A DNA stretch of 64,000 bases, taken from positions 71,555,501-71,619,500 of the forward strand of contig NC_069377.1 of assembly GCF_021730395.1 (NCBI RefSeq), written 5' to 3'. The number at the start of each line of letters is the position of its first letter. Position 1 is the stretch's first letter. A program made the position numbers and the translations under genes. Source of the stretch: Mercenaria mercenaria (lineage: Eukaryota > Mollusca > Bivalvia > Venerida > Veneridae). This document shows, piece after piece, positions 32,140 through 45,400 of the stretch. The notes under the pieces were generated by a model. That model did no database searches, was not told where the DNA came from, and saw only the letters and a program-made list of their open reading frames with translations.

Positions 32140-32870
32140 AAACGAGTTGTTTGTAAGACATGTGCCAGTATGTCTTTCATGATGACCTATCAGTGGCAAG
32201 TGGGTATGTTATTTTGCACGCTGTGTATGATCTCTACCACTGACCTCAAACAAAATGGGAGTCACATACTGACTAGAGGCAATCATCCTATGAAGTGTTC
32301 TTTAATTACTGACCAGAAACCATGTTCAGTCTGGAGTGCACTGCGACATTCACCTTTGCGCTACTAGCACTAAAAGTAGTAGTTCACCTACTGACCACAT
32401 GCAATCAGCGCAGGAAGATTTGACAAATATACGCCAATGTTCTTTAGTCATTAAGTGGAAAACATTTTCAGTTCCAACATAAGTATGACCTTGACCTACA
32501 CTAAAGTATCAGGGTCATCTATTGTTGACAGGCAGTCATCCAATGAAGTTTAACAAGTGTAGGCCATAGCATTCTTCAGTTATTTAACTGTTATCAGTCA
32601 GTCTTTTAGACCTTGACCTTTAGCCTAATGACAAAGCAATAGGGTTATCTACTGACCACAGGCAATCAATACTATCAAGTTTGCAACTGTGGGAGAAAGC
32701 TTTTTTTAGTATCTGAGCAGAAAACATTCCAAGTATCAAGGTCACGGAGACCTTGACAGTCAATGTGACCTTGACCTTTGACCTACTTACCCCTAAAACG
32801 ATAGGGTTCATCTACTGACCACATGCAATCATCCTATCAAGTCTGACATTGCTTAACGAAGCAAATGGAA
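32140..32870. repeat. Degenerate tandem repeat in the SIRT5-ILVBL interval
   Basis: Units share TCTACTGACCACA, GCAATCATCCTATCAAG and GACCTTGACCTTT. They look like the decayed core of a hairpin-headed element. The flanks to 33407 show nothing else, apart from the ILVBL 3' end. Confidence 0.5.
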
Positions 32871-33027
32871 AACCAAATGGTCTACTGACCAGCAGAAAGA
32901 TTGATCAGACAGTCAAGCAAAACAATATTCACCTTTATCTCTAAATGGAGACATAAAAATAACTTACAGACTGTAAATCTAATGTCAATGATAAAAGCTG
33001 GTCGGATTATTCCATAGACACAAAAGC

Positions 33028-33033
33028 TTTATT
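33028..33033 (-). terminator. Candidate ILVBL polyadenylation signal
   Basis: AATAAA reads on the minus strand about 375 bases beyond the ILVBL stop. Other weak signals may be used. Confidence 0.35.
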
Positions 33034-33407
33034 TTATCATCAACAAAAGAGATCTTAATATACATGTAGATCTGTATAACAAAAATTAACTTCTGTAAAA
33101 TGTCCAAAGTAAGATTAGCATATTTGCAAAGTTTGTGGTCCCAAAAAGACTTCTTCAATGAAAAACACAGTTATTAAACTGGATTTTTATCATTTTTCCT
33201 TGACATTCTTGTTCTGTTTTTAAGGTTTACTATCCAAAAGCTCTAGAATAGTATTTACATTATTACAATCTGGTTGAAAGGTAATCTGAAAATTAAATTG
33301 CTCAAAAGTAAGTGTACATGAAATAAATGCACTTTATGTCAACATGATTCAGTTTAGAATAATAATTTTATGCATGTATAAGAACAACTGGAAAACTTTT
33401 AGACAGT

Positions 33408-36400
33408 TTAAACTGATATGCTGCCTTCCCTAAAGTTAGTTTTCCCAATTAAGGCATTTACTAATACACTGTCCCCATTTCTGCTCAGTTTAACAGCCTC
33501 TTCTAGAACCTCTTTCATATTGTCATCTTTGCTACGATCCAATTTGAGGCCCTTCCCTCCATATCCAATAGCAACTGTCTCATAGTCAGTGAACTGTAAT
33601 AATGATGAAGATACATATATTTTTAGTGAACAGAGTTTTAAAAGCATGGAGTTGACAGAAAAATTTAGAATTCTGAATATTTACATTCACCATGTATATT
33701 TTGTTCAGAAAGATTTAATGATGTTAACTTTATTTTCAGGAGGCACATTCAATCTGACGCCATTCAAAAATCACATCAATAAAATTACTTCTTCAGGAAA
33801 AAGTATTTCAAAGTCGGCAACCAGAAGATTAAAAATAACATTCTATTATAGATAAAACTAATTTTTTGACAATAAAATCAACAGAACAAGGTGATGTTTG
33901 AGTGATTTAACAATTAAGTTTATTTCTGTGGAAAGGAGATTAATAATTCAACATGGAATATTTTTTATCTAAAGGTTGTACAGAAAGCAGATAGTCAGCC
34001 CTTTATTATGACTTTCTGATATGGAAAACCACCTTTTTGTTGCAAGCTATGGTTAAATATGGTGTAAATGTAAATATAAGGATTGAAAGTGATTGTTTTG
34101 AGAATTTAGATGGTTATATACCACACTGAACATCTGGCAGATTATCTATGACTTGTAAGTGCAATTCATTGATCTGCCAAAAGTCTCAATGCAGTTTATT
34201 TCTGGACACACAAAAATAATGTTGAGTCCTTAATTACTGAACACTTGTTTATCAAATGCTTTTATGTAACAAAATTATGATTATTACCATTTGCCTCAAC
34301 AATCATTTCTAAACAAGAGCTGTCACTAATGGTGACAAATGCCCCCGCAGCACCTTGACCTTTGACCTGGTGACCCCAAAGTCAGTATAGGTGGTGTACT
34401 CAATAAGTACTATCAGAATGTGAAGTTTGAAGGTCCTGGCTGAAGTGGTTCGCATGTAAAGTGCCTTCATGCAAAAAGTAAACGTTGGCCCCCATGACCT
34501 TGACCTTTGACCTGGTGACCCCAAAGTCACTAGGGGTGGTGTACTCAATAAGTACTATCAGCATGTGAAGTTTGAAGGTCCTGGGTGCAGTGGTTCGCGA
34601 GTAAAGTGCCTTCATGCAAAAAGTTAACTTTGGCCCCTGTGACCCTGACCTTTGACCTGGTGACCCCAAAGTCAGTAGGGGTGGTGTACTCAATAAGTAC
34701 TATCAGCAGGTGAAGTTTGAAGGTCCTGGGTGCAGTGGTTCGCGAGTAAAGTGACTTTATGCAAAAAGTTAACGGCCCCTGTGACCTTGACCTTTGACCT
34801 GGTGACCCCAAAGTCAGTAGGGGTGGTGTACTCAATAAGTACTATCAGCATGTGAAGTTTGAAGGTCCTGGATGCAGTGGTTTGTGAGTAAAGTGCCTTC
34901 ATGCAAAAAGTTAACGTTGTGACTAACGAACGAACTAACTAACGAACGAACGGACGGACAGTTGAAAACTAATATGCCTCCCTTCGGGGGCATAATAAAA
35001 CATTACACGGCAGTGCAATGAGATGTTTTCAAACTTGTTTTACACAGCTTATTATCAGTAAATCTGATTCAAGAGCCTTGCAATTAGCTAGTTACTGCAA
35101 GATATAAAATGCCATTTCATCTATATTAAATAAATATTCCACAGAAAAAGACAGAATGTCCTCCAGTTTGGAAGTTCAGGTAAGTTTAAAAGTGATAATA
35201 AAATTATCAATAAACACATGTTGTCACAATGACACTGTAAGAGATCCTCAATCTGTCATGTCTTATTACAAGGCCATTATGAAAACCCTTATTTACAAAC
35301 ATTATAGTATTTGATACTAGAACATAACAGTAAGAACTAAGATGATTTAGTGATATACTCACTGCCAGCTGACAGGCCACATTACTTCCAAACATTGGGA
35401 CCTGTTCCCTGGATATCTGTGTCCAGCCTGCATCATTACCTACCAAAGCTATCACAGGGGTCTGCAATAAAGTAAAGGTAGTCAACACCTGCCTTAGGGG
35501 CCACCTGTTCTAAGTGACCCTTTGCCTTAAGCAGTCAGTCAGCTAACTTCCTAAACTGACCTATAGTTCAAATTTAAACTTGTCTTAAGCAGCCAAATGG
35601 CATTATTCCCCTTGCTGGCTGCTAAATACAGGTTTGACTGAAGTCAAAACTTTTCCAATCAATTTTCTCTACATCCTTCAGTAAGATACTAGCAAACATT
35701 TAACATGTTTTATATTAAAAATTCAATGAAAACAACATCAACATTTGACAAAAAAATCTAAAATGCAGGGAATGACTGTAAGCAACAGAAAAATCAATGT
35801 GGTGCAGAAAATGTTTAATAACAACAGAGTGTGAAAAAGCTGATTCTTGTCTTAAACATCTCCTATAGGAAGTGATTGCAAAAAAAATCTTTTCATATCG
35901 TTTTGTGAATCTGACTTTTTATTTTTTGTACAAACATAACACTGAATTATATATGTATAAACACTGAAAATGAAATTTGAATATTGATGAATATTGCTCA
36001 TTACACAATCATACCTTATGCCTTGTGAATGTATCAAACTCAGCCACACTGTATCCTAATGAACCGTCTCCGTAAATGATCCACACATCACTATCTGGTC
36101 GACACAGCTTGGCTCCAAGTGCAAACCCACCACCTACACCAAGTGTGCCAAATGCACCAGGATCCAGCCACCTTAGAGGTCCTCTGGGTCTGCAAGAGTA
36201 AAACAGTAATGCACGTAATACTTTAATTTTGTTAATTCTAGTTTATTTACAGTCTGAATATTACTGCATTACTGGTAAATTTTATAGTGACTGGACTTTA
36301 TCATATGTGAACAACATAATGCATGTTGCCTGACACTGTCCATAGAAAGAGTGCAATGTGAAGGTGTATGAAATGCTTGCTGTTCCAAGATCTGCCATTA

Positions 36401-39400
36401 ATGGATGACTTGGTCATTTAGAAACTTACTACTATGATGGCTGTATTTTATGTCTACTTAGAAACTTTTACACATTATAGCATCCCCAATGTATTTCATA
36501 CCTACATGTAACTAACAATTACAGAACTACGATTCATTACTTATACATGAACTTATCTTATTCCTCTTAATAGGTAAGAACAAATTATACAATTATAAAA
36601 ATATACCTTTTTACAATGTTTTGACGACACAACCTTGACCCAGTTGTTTGAAACTTTAACAGTTGATTAAGCTAACAGTCGATTAACTTCTAGAATAATA
36701 TTTCAACATTTTAGAAAACTTAGAAAAACAAATGTATGGTGTAAGGATTATGAACACTAAAACATCTTTACAGTGAAATTAAAATATCGTACTAGTGTTT
36801 CCCACCAAGACCAGTATTTTGAATGAAACTTTAACAGGCGATTAGTTTAACAGTCTGTTAAAGTTTCTAACAACTGAGCCCATTGCTGGAAAATATGATA
36901 CATTTCCAGTCCACCTGGTTTTCACTGACCTAGTATTGACCAATATGTTAAGAAACAAAACATTGAGGAAACACTCATCACCTTAGAATATAAGCTGCTG
37001 TACCAACAAAGTCTCCACCGTCTGCCACCATGATAGTGTCGTCTGACATCACTTCCTCTGCTGTATGTAACACTTTTACTGGATTCAAATGAACATCTGT
37101 AGCTTCATTGCACTTTTCCCTGTTGGGTACCAATTTAACAAATATGTTAATACATAATATCATTAACACATATACAAAACAAACATGATTACAGTCAAAC
37201 CTGCTAAAGGCCACATGTAAACATGACCTCCTGGCTCCAAAGACCATCAATTTTGTTTCCAATTAAAATACCAGCAGTGTATTTAAATAAACGGCACTTT
37301 CAAATAAAGATACCTTTTTGGTCTTCACAGGCAGGCTGAATGTATCTAATTAACATGTTGACATGATTGTCTTTAAGGTATCACAACTAAATCACTTGTG
37401 TGTGTACCCAGGTAAAGCAACGGATGAAAGCTCAACAGTCTCAACTAATTTGGTTTACAATTAATCAAGTGTTTCAAAGTTGAATGTCATTTATTTATAT
37501 ATAATTTATATTTGCAACTCATTTGTTGTCAGATCCAAACCAAACTTTCTACATGTATATAACATAAATAAACTCACTTAACAAATACAGTAAGAATAAA
37601 GCCCTTGCAAAAATTTACAGTATTCTACTGGCATGCACACTTTTTTCTGACAGGTTTGTATTTTTTTTCAAGACGAGGAGGTATTTGTCTGTATCACAGT
37701 TTAAAAATGACCAGTCATTACCTGTTTGCCTTCTCCTTGTCAATATCTTTATTTCTGAGCATGTCCAACCATTCAGTATCACACTTGTAACCTTGCATAC
37801 CCTGAGCCAACTTTACTATAAAACTACCAACATCACCTTGTATAGCAACAGTAGGCTTCCAGAACATGTCTGTGTTCTACAAGAAAGTTTTAACTCAGTT
37901 TGTCTATCTAGCGATATTGAAACTTATGTAGATATGCAAAACAATTTTGGACTTTTGGTATCAAGAATCCACATAAATAACTTTTAAGCACAAACACGCT
38001 AGTAAGATTTTATCTTGTATCCATTAAAGTAGTTAAAATGCGATTTCTTGAACATGCTTATCTCAAAATTCCAGCTACCTCAAAAATGTTTTCAAGTCCT
38101 GTCCCTAATCACTGTGCACAAAATTTAAATTTTAAGTGGAATTTTGGTAATCTCAAAATAAAATGCTCGCTCCCTTGGAATTCAAGATACCGAGTGTTAA
38201 CTGTAATTCCATTTTACCTTATCCTTACTTACTTTACAAGTACATTTGTAATGCTTTAATATTTACTGTTATATCAACACAACACACCTTATTTTCCTCA
38301 ATTTACATCAATCTTCTTACTACGATATTTCAAGTTACGGCATTTCAAGTTACCTTATAAAGTTGTTCCTTGTTTCTATTTACAGCAATTATTTTGGATC
38401 TTCTATTTAGAACTCTTCCATAACCTAACCTAAAATCACAGACAGTTCCTGAAAATAAAACAGTAACCATTGATAAAACAATACAGTTCTGTTTTACACC
38501 AACATGTTTGGGAACATTGGTATTGAAATAGATTTCATAAATTTTATAGAATATTTATGATATTAGACCAACTTGTGAAACATGAAAATTTGATTATCTG
38601 AGTGTAAAAAATAACCAATGTTTTGAAACCTCAAGCCCACAGAGTTATAGTACTCTACTGTTTAAGTTGAACTTCACAATATCATATCTCATACTTACCT
38701 GCCAAGATAACTACATCAGCCTCTTTAAGAGCCTCCCCACGTTTCTGACGTATCTGTAAATCACTATGTCTCCCTAGCAACCCTCTTGCCATTCCACCAA
38801 GAAAACATGGGATACCCATACTCTAGATGTTATATAAACTTCATTATATTCTCTATCACATGTTGAAATTAAATTAATAAAGTATCAAAAATATATCATA
38901 CATAAAATCAAAAATACATACAGACAAAGTCTAATTCTTATTTCTCATGATAAATGTCAAGCTATACTTCTGTAAATAGACGTAATATATTTTTCATTAC
39001 TAAAACGAGATGCATTTTCAATTCAAAGAAGAGACACAATTTATGAAAAAAGACCATAATCTGGCAGCAGTTAAGATGACACATCTCAACAAACTACAGA
39101 AAATAGGGGAAAAGTGTAAATTAAGAACCTCCACAGCTGTCCTAAGATCATCTACAGGTGTAGGTGGAAGTGTTGACTGTGAACCCAGTAGTATCAGTGG
39201 CTTCTTGGCTCTGGATAACAACTCTATACTCTTCTGTACTGAAATATATCACATTCAGCTGCCATAACATTTCAATAAGGTACATTTACACAACAAGTGT
39301 CACTAAAATATCAAACCTGTAACTAAAGTCATTGAGCAGAAATGAAAAATTGTGTTATGAAGGTACACGTTACATTGACCTTCATGTGAGATGGCTAAAG

Positions 39401-42400
39401 GATGATGCCATCAACACACCAAGTTTTATTGAAAAAATTGCAATATAACCAAAGTAATCAAGCAAAGATTCACCCAACTGTCATTTATAATAAACAATAA
39501 CTATTATTGTATTTCACAATAGAAACTCACTCTGATCACTGCTTGCTGTGGGTACCTGTGCTGGTAAAGGAGTAACGTCCCTTTCCTCCCACGCTCCCGC
39601 AAACAGATCATTGACATAATTCTGTAAATACCTGAAAATGACCAAAATACACTCAAAACACACTAGGACCAGTCTATGGCTGTATTTTACATTCAGTGAC
39701 TTCTTTTTTTGAGCCGCACCATGAGAAAACCAACATAGTGCAGATGCGCAGACTGGTCTGGATCCATGTTGGTTTTCTCATGGTGCAGCTCATATGCATT
39801 TTAAAACAGCGAGCAAAGTTTTCTCTTTTACAGTTTAGTTTAAAGACTCATAATGCCTTTGTTTAAAATGTGGCTGCCATATTATCCTTTATGAGATACA
39901 TTAACTTCTAGTTAAATCCTATTTCTGATAATTACTTCCTTTAACATTGTCAAAGGTTTGAATATTGCTGAATATACTATGTTTTATTGAAACTATTGTT
40001 TTTTATTACCATCTTTTTGGCTCTAACTATAACAGTTTATGTACAATATTAAAAGTAGTGTTTTTATAAGCAACAAGCACTGCTCCCTGGAGGCCATGCT
40101 TTTAAATGAAACAGAATAATTTGAAGAATTTTTTTCCCATACAGCCACATAAGACTAGGCCCGCCCCCTTGCAGCGATGTCATTCAATGAAACAGAATGA
40201 TATGGAGGGACTGGTAGAGGGTAATCCAGGAAACATTTCTGTGAAATTATTTCTAAATTGGGCGAACAGCTTCTGAAAAAAAAAATGTTTACAGCTTTTA
40301 CTTTCAGTTGCCATGGAAATAGAATTCTGCATGGATGACCTAGTTTTGTAGGAATCTGAAAGAAACAAATTTTCTCTGAAGTTTGGTTGAAATTGGCTTG
40401 GTAGTTTATGAACAGATCTTTTTATCAAGAAATCGTGGACAATTGACGATGGACGGACAGACAGAGGGCAGACATTTAACAACTCTAAAAGCTAACCATT
40501 AGTGCTCTGTGCTCAGGTGAGTTGAAAATCTAATAACTAATCTTTAAACTCACCAATTAACAATATTCTGAACAAGTCCTTTGCCTTTATTCTTGGCCCC
40601 AACTTCTTTGTTTACCATCTGGTATGGGTAGAGAGTATCAATTGGAAACTCCACAAATACAGGCCCTGCAATATAAATACATGTCAGAAATTCCATGTCA
40701 AAAATGTACTATTGTGCTTAATGATTCATTCTAACAGCGAGAAAAATATTTCAGCCTCCAAAAATCGGAAATAAATGAAAATATAATTTGTCAGTTATTG
40801 TTTTGTACAAGAAAATACATTTGTAACTATGTTTTGCTGCATTAACAGATATATATATATATATACTCTGCATAAAAAATCTGCATTACCACTGGCAACA
40901 CGTCAAGTCTGCCAGCTGTCAAAATGACTAACATTTATGATACTATTTGGTGGCGACAGAACTGATTGCGGTAAACATTTCTGCCTAGTTATTTAAGAAC
41001 ATCTTCATCCAAGGCTAGTTTACAGCCCAGACAAGAGAAGCTGCATCAACTTTTGACCTTTGACCCCCTAAGTGTGACCTTGACCTTTCAACTACTTACA
41101 CCTGACAGACTGTCTCACTGAGGCAAACAACTGTGCCACATTATTTATGAAACCCTCAATCCAAGGCTGAGTTACAGCGCGGACAAGGAAAACTGAAAAG
41201 TTTTGACCTTTGATCTCTAAGAATGACATTGACCTTTAAGCTACCAATCTGGTTGTTGCATATGACACATCATCTTATTGAGGCAAACATTTGGCCAAAG
41301 TATTTAAGAATATCTAAATCCATGGCTGAGTTACAGCCCGAACAAGCAAAACAGCACAGAGTTTCGACATTTGACCTCAATGTATGACCTTGATCTTTAA
41401 GCTACCAATCTGGTTCTTGCACAAGACATACCGTGTCATTGAGGCAAACATATGCGCCAAGTTATTTAAGAATCCCTTGATCCATAAGTTACAGCCCGGA
41501 CAAACCGACTTCAAACAGCCATTGTGACAACTATGTCAAGCTCACCACCAGCGGGCCTGACAAAAATGAAAAGTGGCAGCTCTAAATTGGTTAATTTCAT
41601 GGGCATGGAACTGCATGCTTTTAGCCAAAATGACTGTTTTGATGTGTGTGTGTTGTTGGGATGGGGGGGGGGGGGGGGTAATTTTTATGACTGATTTACA
41701 ATAAAAATCCACAACATTTATTCTCCTACAAGTATTAGATAATGTTAATCAACTCAATCTTCCTAAAGAAAACATGTTCCACAAATTCTACCTACCTGGA
41801 GTTCCTGACTGGGCAACCTGTAATGCTTTCCTCAGAGTTGGTGCTATATCTCTCACCTTGGTTACTGTAGCACAGTATTTACACAGGGGTTTGAACAAAG
41901 ACATCTGGTCTATATCCTGCAACGCACCACGTCCCTGTGAAATACATTTACAATGTAATTTCCTAATGCAAACAAGATTTAATATTTACTGCTTATAATA
42001 ATAAGGTGTCATTCTATGAAACTTTCTACATCCATCATATCTAAATTCCTGTGAACAGTGCTAACCTCAACAAGAGAGCATTTCTGACATAGTAACACTT
42101 AACCATGCTAGTTACACTGTACTGTGTTCATCTCTCACTATTATAATACTGTGAAATATTTAAATTTGGTTGGCATAAAATTTCATGATTTGGACAAAAA
42201 ATGGTTATTTCATGTATTAAAGGTCTAAATATAATTCTAATTATTTTTTAACTGACACAGTACCAGTGTATTTCTTCCAGTTTTATAACACAATGTCATC
42301 TGCTTAAAATGTGTACATGGTAATTGTAAGAGACAAATTAAAATTGACAAATACCTGTTACCTAAACATCAAGTTTCAAGGAGAGTTAAATCTGTTGATT

Positions 42401-45400
42401 TCAAAGTTTTAGATGAAATAAACAGGAATTTTCCCTGTTTGTTGAGATGTAATTTCATAGATTGACAAAACCATGAAATCTGCAACAATTACCAGTAGTT
42501 CCAAATGAATATTAATGACATCATAGTATGGATTTACATCTATGAAATCCTCATGAAATATATTCAGATTGGCTAAATGTATAAACTAACTGTATACAGA
42601 GCGAGAATTAAAGTAAATACATATATATTTGTTAGAAAAAAAATTCCAGTTTTTAGTAGCATTACAAATATTCATACTGCGTTTAATTCTCTTTTATTAA
42701 TGTGTAGTATTTTAAACATTTATAACACAGTTTATATTTCAATACTGTATACTACATATATGTAGTAAGTTCATATTTTTAAACATAAGGTAAATGCTAG
42801 TTTATGATTCTGTAACCTGCGAAGGGCACATCATATTGTGCTTGGACAGTCTGAGGTCTATTATTAAAGGCCCAAACATGTTTCAGGCGGTACTTTTTTC
42901 TCCAGAAACAGTACTTTCTAAAACGATTCTCCAGAAACAGTCATTTCTAAATGAACCAATAACTATAAAATTGTATGAAATCTAAGTTTACAGATGTAGA
43001 CTGAAGATTGGATTTTGACAGCTTACTTTAAGAAGTGAAGCTGCAGCTCCACCCATCAGAAGCAATGGAGATTCCGCCATCTGAGCATTCTTGACCGCTG
43101 TCACTGTATTGGTCAGTCCAGGACCTGCAGTTACAGCTGCCACACCCACTGTTCCTGACATCCTAGCAACAGCGTCAGCGGCAAATACTGCTGTAACCTA
43201 CAACAGACAATAAAATAAACAAAGGTTGTCGGAGGACAGCAACACCTTGTCAACTGAATGAATATAAAAGTAGAAAAGTAGAAACAGCAGAGTCCTTTGT
43301 GCAAAAACAAGGACACTTAGCAAACTTTGTTTTATTTTGTTCTGATCTGTTCTGTGTTTTAGAAATGACCATAAAAATAGTATATTTTCAATGCTGCCAG
43401 GAAGAAAGCAACCCTAAAATGTCTTGGAAAAAGTGTATCAAACCATCTAAAGTATAACCACTCTAACAATCTGAAATAACTGATTTTCAACAAAAAGCGT
43501 AAAAAGAATCTTGACTGTTGTACTTACCTCATGTCTCGTATCTACGACCCTGATACCAAGTTTTTCACACGCTACAAGTATAGGTGAGATGTGACCACCA
43601 ACAAGTGTAAATACATGCTTTACTCCATGTGCCTGAAATGATCATGGACAGAATAGTGTCAAGGTTGTCAATGATCATAGACAGAATACTGTCAAGGTTG
43701 ATAATGATCATAGGCAGAATACTGTCAAGGTTGACAATGATCATAGACAGAATACTGTCAAGGTTGACAATGATCATAGACTGAATACTGTCAATGATCA
43801 TAGACAGAATACTGTCAAGATTGACAATGATCATACACAGAATACTGTCAAGGTTGACAATGATCATAGGCAGAATACTGTCAAGGTTGACAATGATCAT
43901 AGACAGAAAACTGTCAAGGTTGACAATGATCATAGACAGAATACATGTACTGTCAAGGTTGACAATGATCATAGGCGGAATAGTGTCAATGTTGACAATG
44001 ATCATAGACAGAACAGTGTCAAGGTTGACAATGATCATAGACAGAATAGTTTCAAGGTTGACAATGATCATAGACAGAATAGTGGCATGTTTGACAATAA
44101 TCATAGACAAGATAGTGCCAAGGCTGACTATGATCATAGGCAGAATAGTGACAATGTTGACAATGATCACAGACAGAACAGTGGCAATGTTGACAATAAT
44201 CATAGACAGTTTTCAAGGTTATCTGGTCAGCCACCAGAAAATATTAGGGAAAATGGCTGGCAACCACATTAATTGCTTGAGTGAGCCCATGTGCTTGCTT
44301 CATCAATGCTCGAATGAGATCTGTCATGAAATTCAAACTGACATTATCAGAAGTCATACCTGAAGAACATTAGCAACAATTTCACCACCATGTCTTTTAG
44401 ATTCCTTCTCAACCTGAAATTCAAGAAACATTCCTACTAAATTTAACATATATTCTAATATGCTTGTCTATGTTTAAACACTCTTACGCTAGAATGACGT
44501 CATGTAAACGTGCGGTGACGTCAGAGTTTTTGTTGCGACCAAGAAAGAGCGCTTCTATATTTTATCAACTGTTTTAGAAAAAGGGCATATTAGAATCGAA
44601 ATAATTTATAGCGAAAGAGTGTTTAAACACTATTTATACACTCGGGCGGTAAAAGTTCAGCCTGATCAAGATACTAGAGAGTTATTTTCAATCGTTCTCC
44701 TAACAAAACAAGAAAGCAGATTGATTTAAGACAAGAGCTCCGCAAAGCAGGGCAATATATGCCAGAAGAAGGAAAAAAAAAAAAAAAGGAGGTAATTAAT
44801 CTGAAGAATATTTTTGAGGTGTACGTGTCATGGGGTTGGGGGGGGGGGGGGGGTTAATATGGAAGCATAGTAGGACTGAGAAACAATGCTGTGAAAGCTA
44901 GGAACCTTGACAGTTTTTTTCATTTTTTCTAACTCCCCATGCATGACTATAATGTATCAGTATTAAACGTTTACCATTATCAGTTCCCAGAAAAGTCATA
45001 AATTAGCTATATAGCAAAATCTGGCTATCTATAATTAGAAATAGCTACAAAACCAATAACATTTGTATGTAGTATATGGCAATATCAAATAGAAAACAGT
45101 CATTATCCCATCCAAATGGTTTATGAAACAAAAAAACTATCACAAGGAACAGATCTATGCAGTCTCAATTTCAGTACATATTGCAAATTTGTGAGATAAA
45201 TCATTACTAAACTAGTCATAAGGAATGGTGATTCTCACAAGTGTGAGACATATTCTGCAATGAGATATTGCAAACAATTGCTGCATTTATTGAAAATGTG
45301 ACTTGGTTTCATTGTCTCTCATCTTATAAACCACTGGGATTCGGTAATGACCATTTAGCATTTGATTTTGACATATTTTGCACTACTGTTATTGGTTTTA

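Noticed and set aside
43565-44363. ORFs of 212 (minus) and 189 (plus) residues
   Set aside because: They are products of the 33-bp minisatellite in an ILVBL intron. The minus frame only overlaps a real exon by chance.
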